NCBI GenBank assembly: GCA_030052745.1
Contig: JANBVO010000021.1
Span: 558,001-622,000 of the forward strand
Direction: 5' to 3'
Source of the DNA: Pleurostoma richardsiae
Lineage: Eukaryota > Ascomycota > Sordariomycetes > Calosphaeriales > Pleurostomataceae
DNA: 64,000 nt
Part shown: positions 21,910 through 32,482 of the stretch, piece by piece
Position numbering within the stretch: the stretch's first letter is position 1
How the letters are laid out: each line of letters starts with the position of its first letter
Translations under genes and position numbers: made by a program
Notes under the pieces: generated by a model
Told to the model about the DNA's origin: nothing
The model's database searches: none
What the model saw: the letters and a program-made list of their open reading frames with translations, nothing else

Positions 21910-23127
21910 AGCACCCACTGCTTGCGATCTCCTTATCATAGAGTGCGCGTGACTCTGATGGGAGGATAGCTAACTCTCAAGGTTGGCTGTAACATGGAAT
22001 GCCCTCCTCCCTTGTTATGTTGGACATGAGTGACGATCACGCGACCAACGGCTTGGGATGCATCGACAATCTGCAGGGTGTCGTTATACAATGGTAGCAA
22101 AGGTTAAGGCGGCGGAATAGCCTGCGATGGACTATGGGGTTTTCTTTTCCTTTGGCCGTATGGTTGATGGGTGAGCCTTGCCTCCTTCTGCAGGTATGGC
22201 ATGAAACGAAGGCGCTTTCAGTAGGGTTAATGGAGCCTACCAGCTCCGGAGGTCTGTGGAGTCTGCTACTTTCCCTATAAACCGCATATGGATTCTCAAG
22301 ACTATGATATAAAGCAAGTGGCGTGACTCTCACCTCGATCTCTCGGACAAGATGAACGTGCATCATTGAACCTGGACCCGAACACGAAGGTGCGACGGGA
22401 AGTCCTGTCGCTAAGATGGGTAGGGGAGTGCGGAGCACCCTACCAAAAGAACTGTCTCTCAGCTTCCGATGAATCCGGCAGTATACAATGTAGGTTTTGG
22501 CTTTTAGACGGACTTTGTTATAGTCTTCCCCCTGAAGATTTCACAGATGTGTAGCTTATCTGCACAGTAGATCCTCTAATTTAACCTCGCTGACGTGATA
22601 GTAGGAAATATTGTATGCTGAACTGTGTTTCCTGTTTCCCATTACGCCGTTTGGATGAGATAGGTAGGTAGGTAGTTCTTTTGGCAGTGTCCTCCGTACA
22701 TGTATCCGTACAAGAGTGAATGATGGATTTCTGTGTGGGGCAGCGTAACAGTACAAGCATGTGGCGGAGCTTGCCTGTCGGGACGGACCTGCATTGATCA
22801 ACCCGAATCCACTACTTCAGCCCGCCCGGATCCACGTCCATGAAACCACAGGTCAAGCAACCTCCTTTAAACAAGAGCCACGACATTGAGTACTTTTGCG
22901 ACAGTGACTGCGCTCTCCAGCGGATCGCAGATAACGTCTCCAACTCGACGATATTATGAGTCGGTAGCAGTGCCGCCCACGACCACGTCGAACGAACAAT
23001 TGATCATCTTCGGTGTCAGCCAGAGCACAGACAAGGCGAGAGGCTGCATACTGGAGCGCCGGATAGTGACGGGATCGCAACTTTACGGCCTTGACTCGCA
23101 GATGCCCCGCGAGGGCGTGTCCTCGCG
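21910..23127. promoter_or_regulatory. YOP1 3' region and MID1 promoter
   Basis: No gene seen. It contains a short interrupted hairpin at 22419-22444 (GGTAGG...CCTACC arms with an inner GTGC/GCAC stem) and TAGG repeats at 22661-22676. The final 300 bases should hold the MID1 promoter. Confidence 0.4.
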
Positions 23128-25105
23128 ATGCAGCTGACGCCTCTCCAATCACGATTGGCGGCATCCGTCATCGCCTCGTGCCTGCTCATCATTATCTACT
23201 TCTCGCTGTTCAGCCCCCATTTCGCGCTTGCCCTCGAGCTCGAACACCGCTCTCCGATAATATTCGACGATGGAGTGGTTCTAGAGAGGTCGCAAGACAG
23301 CTTAGACGGGAGGGGAGAGGAATATGAGCCGGACTTTGCGGCGTTCGAAAGGAGCATTATGGGGAGGGCGCCCGCCGGCGTGGTGTCCCTCGTGAATAAT
23401 CAGCCCGTGCCGCTGAACTTGGAACCGGATACGACACAAGTGTTTGTGTTCGAATCGACCGAGATATTTGGCAGGGCGGAAGATTCTGCAAGGCTTGAGC
23501 TGCGAGGCGAGCATGACGGAATCGAGAACGAGATAAGAGATGTCGAGAAAAGAGATATAGCAGACATCGGAGATGAAGAGGAGGAAGAGGCCATCAACGG
23601 CGTATCGAAGAGGCAGTCGACGAAGAAAGTCTACATCTCTGCAAACACCTGCCTCCAGCCGCAGCGTGCTACGCAGACGGACATGGACCCTCCACAGCTT
23701 ACACTCTACGTCGCCACGTCGTCCAAGAACCAATCCCCAGGACCAGATGCTGACATGGGGCAGCAGCAATTCAGGGTCTTCACTGAGGGAGCGGTGATGT
23801 ACGAGATGGAAACTTCCGGAGACATTTACCTGAGCATCTCGGCGCCTTCGGTTGCGACGGTGTTCTCTGGAACATACAACTTCCAGGTGGCCGTATCCGT
23901 GGATGCCTACTACCATAGCTATGACGATTCCTCGGACGCTGATCTCATATGGGTGGACAGCGACGCTTCATCCGCCCTGTTGATGACCCACAACCTGACA
24001 GACAGTCAGGACTCCACCGTGGACGACGAGATCATGAGCAAGGAACCATACGTCATGTTCGCACAGAACGCCGAAGACGTCTCCATCAATGGCTTGCAGT
24101 ATTCCTACTGCGGACTGACCAACTATGCTCAGATTGCGGCAGTTAACAACGGCAAATTTGCGAGCATGGTCACCACGGGCATGACCAAGCGGGGCGCTGG
24201 GAACTTGCCAAAGCAGCAGTTCTACTTCAGTGGCCTCAACGCTAGCTCTAGCTATCAGGGGATCCTCGCGAATAACACGAACTCTAGCACTACTGAGAGC
24301 AATGTAGTGGGAGGAGGCGGACATGTTTTCAGGGCCACCAACTTTACTACGAAGTCAGGTAAGGTTCTCCAGGCGTCACTTTTGTCCTCAATCTCTCTAA
24401 CGCACGTGTAAAGTTGGTGGTAACTGTGCGGTTGTGTTCAACCTCACGTTCTGCGACCAGGTGGCGTACGCAGTGCCGAGCAACCCAAGCAAGAACACCA
24501 CAGAACTTTCCAACTTCTACGACGACTACGCAAAGTCAATGTACGGCAATTTCGAGAAGGTTCTTGCCCAGATTCCCTGCAACACGTCATCTACGCAGCG
24601 CTACTCCCTCGTGCGCGACTGTGACGACTGCGCCGCCGCGTACAAGGCGTGGCTCTGCTCCGTGACGATCCCGCGTTGCGAGGACTTCTCCGCCACAGAC
24701 GACTGGCTCCAGCCGCGGGCCATCACGCAGCCCTTCCCCGACGGGTCCTCCCTGGCGCAGGACGTCCTGAGCGACAAGCGGGACATGCTGGCGTTCACCA
24801 CGTCGCGCAACCCGCTGATCGACGAGGTCATCAAGCCCGGGCCGTACAAGGAGGTGCTCCCATGCGAGGACCTGTGCTACACCCTCGTCCAGAGCTGCCC
24901 CGCCGCGATGGGGTTCTCGTGTCCGCAGCCCGGCATGACGGCGTTCAACACCAGCTACGGCAGGAGGACCAAGGAGGACGCCAACGGTGTCATCACCTGC
25001 AATTATCCGGGATCGGCGCACTTCTTCTCGTCCTCTGTCAGGGCTTCGGTCCCGTGGGTGCTGCTGTCTGCCGCAACGGGTTTGTTGGCGGTTGTCTTGC
25101 TGTGA
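23128..25105 (+). CDS. MID1: Mid1/Ehs1 stretch-activated calcium-channel regulatory subunit
   Basis: Two exons, 23128-24358 and 24414-25105, encode 640 aa. The 55-bp intron (GTAAGG...GTAAAG) joins KSV-GGNCAVVFNLTFC in frame. The N-terminus has a signal-anchor (SVIASCLLIIIYFSLF). The ectodomain carries many N-glycosylation sequons. The second exon is Cys-rich with the paired-Cys pattern of Mid1 (CDDCAAAYKAWLCSVTIPRC, then CEDLCYTLVQSCPAAMGFSC). The protein ends with a hydrophobic tail (VLLSAATGLLAVVLL) after Ser/Arg residues, resembling a GPI signal. Mid1 partners with Cch1 to form the high-affinity Ca2+ influx system used in the response to mating, cell-wall and ER stress. The known fungal family matches in size and architecture. 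Confidence 0.94.
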
Positions 25106-26203
25106 ATGTCTTCGTCGGTTCAATGGAGTGTCACGACTAATGGGTCTATGAAATTTTGGTATGGCGTTGGGAGTTTCGCTGATATCAATTTGTCGGTCAT
25201 CGGGCTTTTGAAGATCCTGTCCAGCTTGCAGGGTTGAACGTACGGATGCGGTTGTCGGATAGAAGCACCACGAACGTAAGGGGGCCTGCTGATGTATTCA
25301 CGGTGTCATGATGGTACCCTCTATAATACAGCGTAAAAAAGCAATATGTACCCTTCAGTCTCGTATACCCCTTGATGTTACAATATCCAACTGATCGGTG
25401 CCCATGGACTGATATTGAAATAATTCCTGGTCCCTCGCAGATAGGGACCGTCTTCGCGCCTTGCACCTGGATATACACCGTACTATGTACAACGCCCGTC
25501 CTCCTGCACAGCTTCAAGCCATGAGACGTCTGGCGGGAATGAGGAATGGACGTCTTGCTTCTCCCGTGTCATCACTGGCACACTGTGAGCATGATCTCGT
25601 GGCAAGGCACCCATCCCCTAACCAGGTCTATTACCACATATGGCATCTTCACCCACCACTGCCCTAATCGTCAGGCCCCAGCCTCAACCTTCCCTTATAG
25701 TGTCTAAAAGCGACCAAAAATCGCATCGGGGCAGGACCATCAGAAACACGCAATGCCATTAGACGTGCTTGCCACGTTCAAACGGGCCCACGTCCATGAA
25801 ATGGCTTCCCATGAGGAAAACTAAGACTTTTCCGGTCGCCTTAAGCTGATTCTTTTGCTCCTCCGTTCAACTCCTCTCCTCTCCCCAGCCCTTCCGATCT
25901 TTTTTTCTTCTTCCTCTGTTTTTCTTCTTCGCATTTCTCCTTGATGGATTTTGCCTTCTTCCCTTCTTTCCTACTTACGCCGCTTGTACCAGGTGATCAA
26001 GCACTGTCTCCATCACCCCCAGCCGTGAAGTGGTTCATCGTCCTTGCTCTGAAGTTCCCTCAGCATGCTCTCGCCGTCAAGTCTCCGCAATATGCTCCAC
26101 GAGAAGCAGCCACATCATTCACGACACAACGACGCCATATCTCAGCGCGAAGAGAGAATGCGGATGGGCCAACCTGGCTTGAGCCATGCAATAGACCCCT
26201 GTC
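25106..26203. other. Convergent intergenic region with a pyrimidine tract
   Basis: This lies between the 3' ends of MID1 and the small mitochondrial-type gene. A strongly pyrimidine-rich stretch (about 25857-25945) is followed by an ATG at 25943. The frame after it runs antisense across the exons of the minus-strand gene and is not believed. The tract could be part of a 3' UTR or an antisense promoter. Confidence 0.35.
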
Positions 26204-26642
26204 TCACCGCGACGCCTGCTGCTGCTGCTGCTTCTGCAAGCTCTTGACCTCGCTCTCTAACGCGGCGATCTCAGCTACGCTTGAGCGGTCAGCCGGCTCG
26301 CCGGGACCAACGGAGGAAAGCACAAGTCCAGAACTCACATGTCTTCTCCGCGCGGATCTCATCCGTCTCAAGCTTCGACCAGCCCCAGTAGGCGACCTGG
26401 TACGTGAAGATGGCCATGAGCGAGACCTTGGCGATGGGGCGGCCGAAGGTCTTGTAGAAGGATGACTAGAATGTGCTTAGATGAGTATAGGAGCTCAGGG
26501 GCTAGGATAGGAGCAGGAGGGGAATATGTACCGAAGGTGAGGGAGGCTGTGATGAGTTGAGCCGGCGCTGGACCGCTTGTACCGGAGTGCTCGACGCGGT
26601 CCGTAGCCGCCGGGCGGCAGAGGATGCCCCTCGTGGAATCAT
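26204..26642 (-). CDS. Small mitochondrial-type single-pass membrane protein (102 aa)
   Basis: Three exons, 26532-26642, 26339-26465 and 26204-26274, encode 102 aa; all phases agree and both introns have GT...AG with normal lengths (66 and 64 bp). The N-terminus (MIPRGASSAARRLRTASS, then VQRRLNSS) is Arg/Ser/Ala-rich without acidic residues, as in a mitochondrial presequence. Then come SSFYKTFGRPIAKVSL, one membrane span (VSLMAIFTYQVAYWGW), and a charged coiled-coil (KLETDEIRAEKTSEIAALES) ending in a Gln run. The layout suggests an inner-membrane protein with its coil in the matrix or intermembrane space, such as an assembly or accessory factor of a respiratory complex. I do not recognise the exact family. 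The gene is divergent from YSY6 with about 0.5 kb between starts. Confidence 0.72.
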
Positions 26643-27149
26643 TGTAGGAAGCTTAGCGTGTTATATGCTAACAGATCCTTTGAGCCGACAATGTCACCTC
26701 ATGTGTGATGTATCGAGGCGCTATCAAGATGAACGCTGTGAGTGAAGTTTTGAGGCTTGACGATCATTTACCGTAGCACCCAGCAGGCACGTCCCGAACG
26801 CGGAATGTGATTGGTGGTCCCCGCAGAGCTAGCATCCACTGCACGGGTAACTCTTAGACCCCTGCCGCCCTTGAGTGTGGAGGCAGCGAGCTTCGGACGA
26901 CACGTCTCCAAAAAAAAGAAGCCAGATTGAGAGCGATCTGTCCCTAATTCGCCGCCGCTACTTATTATACCTACGCAAGAGGCTTGACACAGTCACAGCG
27001 CGACGACCCGACCACGTATATATCATCCCTTTCGACCCTCATCACGAACAGCAACCGCCGATTGCTCCTGTCCGAGCTCGATATACATCTGGCTCCTGTC
27101 CTCGACGTTGCTCATCCATCCGCGCCCACATCCCCTCCACACAGACACA
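26643..27149. promoter_or_regulatory. Divergent promoter between the small mitochondrial-type gene and YSY6
   Basis: About 507 bp separate the two start codons. No other gene was seen. A purine run (AAAAAAAAGAAG near 26911) and pyrimidine-rich patches occur close to the YSY6 start. Confidence 0.5.
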
Positions 27150-27544
27150 ATGGTTCGTCTCCTTTCCACACCAGCCAGCCATTCAATCTCACAGCGCATG
27201 CATGAGCCATAGCCATAGCCAACATTAGATGACTGACGCCCGGCGGAATACAGGCCCAGACCCCCGAGCAGCGGCGGCGGAATCTCAAGTTCGCCAAGGA
27301 GCAGGACGCCCGGCGTGGCAAGTCCGAGGAGCAGCTCAAGAAGCGGGCCAAGGACGTGCCCAAGTCGCCCATCTCGCCACTCTGGCTCGGTAGGCTCTCC
27401 CGACAAACAATTCCCATCACCAGGCCTCCCCAGCTTGCTGCCTTGATGTCCGATTTGACTAACCGTGATCTGGCAGGTGTCCTTGGCTTTGTCGTCTTTG
27501 GCGGTCTGATATTCGAAATTCTTTCCCGGATGTTCTTTCGCTAG
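27150..27544 (+). CDS. YSY6: Stress-associated ER protein Ysy6 (RAMP4/SERP1 family)
   Basis: Three exons, 27150-27152, 27254-27389 and 27477-27544, encode 68 aa. The first exon is only the ATG, followed by a GTTCGT donor. Joining it to the next exon gives MAQTPEQRRRNLKFAKEQD, the conserved RAMP4 N-terminus. A basic segment (KKRAKDVPKSPISPLWL) precedes one C-terminal membrane span (GVLGFVVFGGLIFEILSRMF). RAMP4/SERP1 proteins are tail-anchored in the ER, associate with the Sec61 translocon and protect membrane proteins during ER stress. Size and topology match. An alternative start with a longer first exon is not supported by the frame. Confidence 0.93.
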
Positions 27545-27835
27545 GGGAGCGCAAGAGTCAGCGAGGAAGTGAGGAGGAGGAGTTACAAAAGCGAGTTGCC
27601 ACGGGACGAAGAATTTGGCGCGAATAAGAAGAGCATACGGAGTTACTTGTAACATTACCGCCGACATTACGGCGAGGCGGTGACAAAGATATGACGGTTC
27701 TTGGTCTTTCAATAGCGTTTTCGGGTGAGCAAGGGCAAATCTCAGTTTGGTATATCATTACATCCAGTCTCCATGGCGCCCTGAAGCATGTCCCCAGCAT
27801 TGCTATCACAGGCCGTAATGCGCAGCAGCAACCCC
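27545..27835. other. Short convergent intergenic region
   Basis: 291 bp between two stop codons; it holds both 3' UTRs and one TACGGAGT motif at 27636-27643. Confidence 0.5.
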
Positions 27836-29176
27836 CTATGCGCCGAGGCCTCTCTTCTGCCCTCCCGTCTCGAACTTCTGGTAGATCCCAGCATTGAACT
27901 GCTTCTCCAGGTCGTCCGTCACATGCTTTATATCCAGCTTCTCCCGGGATGCGCCCGTCGAGTCTCCCAGAGAGACGCCGTGCTTCTTGCCGCCCAGCAG
28001 TCTCATGAACTTCTCCTGGCGCTTGGCTCCGCCCTCGAGGCCCCGGACATTCCACTGCTCGGCCGCATCAGCCGCAGGCTTCTTCGCCTCGGACGGAGGT
28101 GCCGCGTCGGGCTCATCAGCGGCCTTCTGCTTCTTCTCCTTCTTGGACTTCTTATGCTTGTCCTTCGGGGATGCCGCCGCAACTTCGATCAGCGAGGCGC
28201 CGCCCTCGGACTCGCGCTTCCGCTTCTTCTCAGCTTTCTTGTCCTTCTTGGTCGGCTTCTCGTCGACGTCCATCGGCTCAGGCTCGGCGACAGTTCCTAG
28301 CTCTACCTCATCCTCGCCTGTCTCGTGCTTCTTCTGCTTCTTCTTTTTCTTGTCTTTCTTGCCCTCCTTGGATTTCTTAGACTGCTTCTTCACAGTTTCA
28401 TCCTCTGATTCTTCTTCATCCTCCGTGTCGGGCTCCACCTCAGCGTCGAGCTTTGCGCCTTGATCGTCGTCGCCGGAGCTTTCGTCAGAGCTGTTGTCAT
28501 CGTGCTGCTCATTTATCTCGGGCTCAGCTTCGAAGTCATCAGCATCCTCGGCAGAATTCTCATCATTGGAGTCCTCTTCGGAGCTGGTATCGTCGTCCTG
28601 AGCCTTGCTCTTCCGGTTTTTGGAATTTTTACGCTCGACGTTAGCGCTGGTGGTACCGTTCCCGGCGTCTTCGTTCTATTCATCAAGGAGAATGGGTTAG
28701 TGATTTGTATCACAAGACATCAGCAGCAATTGAAGGTCAAGCACCCACCTCCTTCAGCTCTGTGAGGTACTGGTATCTCGCTCTCGCCTTCTGTGCCTCC
28801 TCCAGGATCTTTTTCGCCTGCGCCTCGAGCTTCTCGGCCCGCTTTAGCATGTGCCGTCGCTTCTTCTCGCGCTTCAGAGGTGTCTCAGCAGCAGCAGCCT
28901 TCGTTTCCTTGCCGGGGGTTTCGTGCTCGCCTGCCCATGATGCGGTGCGCTCCTTCGACTTCTTAGACTTCTTCGTCTCGGACTTGTCCTTCTCAGCTGT
29001 GGCGGCTCCCTTGTCTTTCCGCTCCTTCTTGTGCTTGAGCTTGGCCTCTGCGGACCGAGAGTGTCGGGATTAGTTCACGATAACCAGGCAAAGGAAGCGT
29101 CACCGCGAACAAAGAGAGGAGGGTCAGGCTTACCCTTTTTAGGCGTGAGACCATCGGTACCTGTGAGGCGCGCCAT
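27836..29176 (-). CDS. Lysine-rich nuclear/nucleolar protein with C-terminal SMAP domain
   Basis: Three exons, 29134-29176, 28749-29047 and 27836-28675, encode 393 aa. The N-terminus is MARLTGTDGLTPKKEAKLK. Most of the protein is alternating Lys-rich and Asp/Glu-rich low-complexity sequence with coiled-coil potential (LKREKKRRHMLKRAEKLE). The last 70 residues form a conserved block: QWNVRGLEGGAKRQEKFMRL, then GGKKHG, then LEKQFNAGIYQKFETGGQKR. This is the small acidic protein-like (SMAP) domain found at the C-terminus of eukaryotic nuclear proteins. KKRK-type clusters suggest nuclear or nucleolar location, perhaps in ribosome biogenesis, but the function is not established. It ends 291 bp from YSY6 in convergent orientation. 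Confidence 0.85.
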
Positions 29177-30052
29177 CGTGATCGTACGATACCAATGACG
29201 GGATCCTGGATGTTGAAAGTCGAGGTGGGTGAGCTCCCAGAACTTTTTTTGGAGGTGGGAGAGCTTCGTCGCCTCCGATTGGATGGATTGGTCTTTTTGA
29301 TAGAAAGGCTCATGGTTTCTGCCGTCTTTATTTCCAAGGCGGTGACGCTGGGAGGGTCCACTGTGGGGTGCACCAGCAAGGTCCGTACCTGAAGCTTCAT
29401 CTTGAACCTAAGGTACTATTACTGTATTAATTATATGTAATCCACATCTGAACCTCATAAGGCCGGACATGATTGTGTCGCATTTATCACTACGGAGTTA
29501 TGCAAACCTGCGGTGAACACAAGACTTATCCTGCTAACCTCAAGCATGCCTTGCCGGCTCCCGAGCCAGACTGGAACTTTCTGCTGCTGAAGCGACGTCC
29601 ACACCCAACTCAAGGCTCATAGAGCTAGAGCAGCAATGGAAAAGGTATTCACGTGGGACAGAAGATGTAACTACCTTGCTGGCTTGCTAATAGTGCTTTT
29701 CCCGCTCGTCATGGCAATTCGATGGCAGGTCGGATGGTAGTGACGGACCCATATCAGACTCAAGCCCATGGTGAAACCAACTACCAGTCTGTGTCTTCTC
29801 GCGTCTTCGTCCGTTTGGAAAGCACCTTAACGCAGACAGATGCCTTACGCCGCATCCTACGTTCACGTTCCAAGCCTCTAAACTATTTTTGCGCATATGC
29901 CGTCCCTCCGGCGGCGGTTCCGAAGCATAGACGAGCCTAAGTATAGCAAGGCTAGATAGAGGGCACCTTCTGAGTAATGCAACCACGAACTACCTCTGTA
30001 AGGCCAGGGGCAATACTAAGATCCAAAGTATCACCGGCCGGGGACGTGCAAT
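29177..30052. promoter_or_regulatory. Promoter of the SMAP gene and 3' side of the NYN gene
   Basis: 876 bp without a supportable gene. It includes a TACGGAGT motif at 29491-29498 and an AT-richer stretch near 29410-29440. The short frames at 29687-29986 have no family signal. Confidence 0.4.
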
Positions 30053-30835
30053 CTACGCTTGCTTGTCACGCACGTACATGACCGGCGGCTTGCCCGCTCC
30101 AGGGGTGCGCTGCTCCACCTCAAACAGTCCCGTGGCGATGATCAGCTCGCTCAGCTTGGCGTAGCCGAAGGTGCGCGGGTCGAAGTCGGGTTGCTGCTTC
30201 GTGATGAAGAAGCCGACGGCGGCCAGGCTCGACCAGCCGTCGTCCATCGACAGAGCCTGCACAGCATTCCGCAGGACCCGCACCAGCTCCGTCTGCGGGG
30301 CCGCCGGTTCCACGGCCCGCCTCTTCGGCGCGGGGGCGGCGCCGGCCTCGTCGCCGTCGGGCGCGGGCGTCGGGACGGCGGGCGGCTCCTCGTTGTAGAC
30401 GAGGTTCTCGACGTAGACGAACTTGTCGCAGGCGGCGACGAAGGGCTTGGGGGTCTTCTGGTGGCCGAAGCCGTAGACGACGCGGCCGGACTCGCGCAGG
30501 CGCGCGGCCAGGCGGGTGAAGTCGCTGTCGCTGGAGACGAGGCAGAAGCCGTCGAAGCGGTCCGAGTACAGCAGGTCCATGGCGTCGATGATCATGGCCG
30601 AGTCCGTGGCGTTCTTGCCCTGCGTGTAGGCGAACTGCTGGATCGGCTGGATCGACTGCCGCAGCAGGTGCTCCTTCCAGGGGTTCAGCCCGGTGCCGGT
30701 CCAGTCGCCGTAGGCCCGCTTCACGAAGGCGGTGCCGTACTTTGCGACCTCCGCGAGGAGCGGCTCTATCCGGCTCGGCTGGGCGTTGTCGGCGTCAATG
30801 AGCACGGCGAGCTTGACGGTGGCCTCGCCGACCAT
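30053..30835 (-). CDS. NYN-domain putative RNase with C-terminal OST-HTH/LOTUS domain
   Basis: Intronless 260-aa gene. Residues 8-146 form a NYN (PIN-like) domain: KLAVLIDADNAQPSR (Asp14, Asp16), KRAYGDWTG, then QFAYTQGKNATDSAMIIDAM (Asp78) and GFCLVSSDSDFTRLA (Asp103, Asp105). The acidic residues expected to bind metal are present. After an Ala/Pro linker with a KRR patch, residues 182-256 match OST-HTH/LOTUS (ELVRVLRNAVQAL, GWSSLAAVG, RTFGYAKLSELI). The family is widespread in bacteria, and the stretch IQPIQQFAYTQGKNATDSAM is, from memory, very close to proteobacterial versions. The predicted role is RNA binding and cleavage, unproven. The lack of introns contrasts with most neighbours and fits, but does not prove, bacterial origin. 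Confidence 0.9.
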   Translation of the reverse strand: MVGEATVKLAVLIDADNAQPSRIEPLLAEVAKYGTAFVKRAYGDWTGTGLNPWKEHLLRQSIQPIQQFAYTQGKNATDSAMIIDAMDLLYSDRFDGFCLVSSDSDFTRLAARLRESGRVVYGFGHQKTPKPFVAACDKFVYVENLVYNEEPPAVPTPAPDGDEAGAAPAPKRRAVEPAAPQTELVRVLRNAVQALSMDDGWSSLAAVGFFITKQQPDFDPRTFGYAKLSELIIATGLFEVEQRTPGAGKPPVMYVRDKQA

Positions 30836-32482
30836 TGTCTATCAACTTGTATCGTAGTTCAGCCCAGGGGTGGCTAGCTATTGCATGTGACTATCTGGGA
30901 CAGGTGAGCATTGCTCTCTTGGAGTAATACTGACTGACTGATGGTCTTTCTCGCTGCCATAACGGCCCAACCAGTTGCTTTCCAGTTTAGCGTTTCATTG
31001 GTTGAAGTGTTACTCCAGACGTTTGGGACACCGTGCACTCAGCTCACAACGGTACAGCACCCAATGGCAGTTTTGTCCCTAAAGCCAGTCTTCTCGTTCT
31101 GTCCATCACCTGATTCTCCAGCTCCCCGCCGCTCTCGAGTCTCTCATCTCCTCCAACCTCCCGGGATTCCGGCGTAATAGCAATTCCCACAGTCGTCGCG
31201 TCCCATCTACCTGGCTTTTCTGCCTGCCTGTTCTACCTGCAGCCCACCCCGCGCGTCAAGTGATCCCGGGTCCCGCCCAGGCATCAACGCCCTTGCGCAT
31301 GGCCGGCGTCGCAACCACTGCGCCTACGGAAACGCACCTGCGCTACATACGTGGTGCTACTCCCCTGCACGCACAACACCATCTGCAGCCCTCTGGGGCC
31401 CTCGGGGGAGAAAGCGTGCGCGCGTACATACATACGCAGGCCTCGTGGTGCCTAGCAGCCAAGGCACACACCACCCGACCTCTCATGCAGCGGTGGGTGG
31501 GTGGTGTGCCATGCCATGCTTCCCAGCTCCGATGCCCCGGTCCATGCAGGGTAGCAGGCTAGCAGGGGAGGGGAGAAGGGGGGAGGAGGGAGGGGGGAAA
31601 GAGGAAGAGACGAGACGAGACGAACAAATTACTTGGTACTACTCCAATAAGTTACTCTTCTTTCTTTTCCCCGGAGTTGTTGGCCCTGGGTCCCTGCCTC
31701 GGCCGAGCGTCCGCACCGCCCCAAGCAAACAAAACCGTTGCGTCCCGAGCGGAGGGAAGTTCCGCCGCAGCAGGGTTGCTCCAGCCGCAAGGGCATCAAA
31801 GGGGAAAAGAATTGCGAAACCCAGCAGAGGCCCTGCCACGGTGTGACAGGGGTTTTTGCAGGTTGCGGTCCTTTATTAATACACAGTTGTCTCTTTTCGG
31901 GCTGGTATTCGCTCCGCTCGGTTGTCTCGAAGCATCCCCCTTGCCCGTGTACTGGGCAGTATCCACGCCTGTAGGGGGCACGGACGCGCGATGGCCTCCC
32001 ATTGCCTCACAGTGGCAGCGCAAGCAAACGTGATATCGAAAGATGAGACATCTATATTCTCTGAGTTTACGAGAGGGGTATATGCAATAATAACTTGACA
32101 TCGAATCGTAATGGTAGTAGAGATCATTCAGCCGTAGCCAGACTCCCAGCAAATGAATATCCGCCGTCTAGCCCCAACTCCTCCTGCCCATCCCCCTTGG
32201 CGAGGGAGCCCATCGACGTGTCCTGCTAAGCAGCACTTCGTACCCTGACCAACGACAGCGTAGGAGACTGTGAGGGCTGTGTAAGGGGGCCAAGTCTGCA
32301 AGTTGCGCTGTATTCGCTTCGTGTCTTGGATTCCACTCCCCGGCGAAAATGCCTGAGGAACATGACGTCGTAAGATGGGGTCTCTTCAGCGCAGCTTGAC
32401 CTTCTAAGCCCCTTGTGAGTCCACGAAGAGAGCCCACGTTATAGCCGACTGAGAGGAGATGTTTCGCCTTCGCTCTTTTCTC
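30836..32482. other. 1.6-kb region upstream of the NYN gene, downstream of the bZIP gene
   Basis: No supportable gene. It contains a long purine-rich tract (about 31562-31628, GGGGAGG/GAGACGA-type repeats). A few ORFs above 100 codons overlap each other on both strands without family signal. Confidence 0.4.
31562..31628 (+). repeat. Purine-rich low-complexity tract with GAGAC repeats
   Basis: Nearly uninterrupted G/A run: GGGGAGG blocks followed by GAGACGAGACGAGAC. It may form unusual structure and could be a promoter-type CT tract on the minus strand. Confidence 0.75.

Noticed and set aside
25941-26465. 174-codon plus-strand frame after a strong pyrimidine tract
   Set aside because: It runs antisense through all exons of the small mitochondrial-type gene, whose three-exon model has matching phases and a clear targeting/membrane layout. 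The Cys run comes from a GCT/CTG microsatellite.
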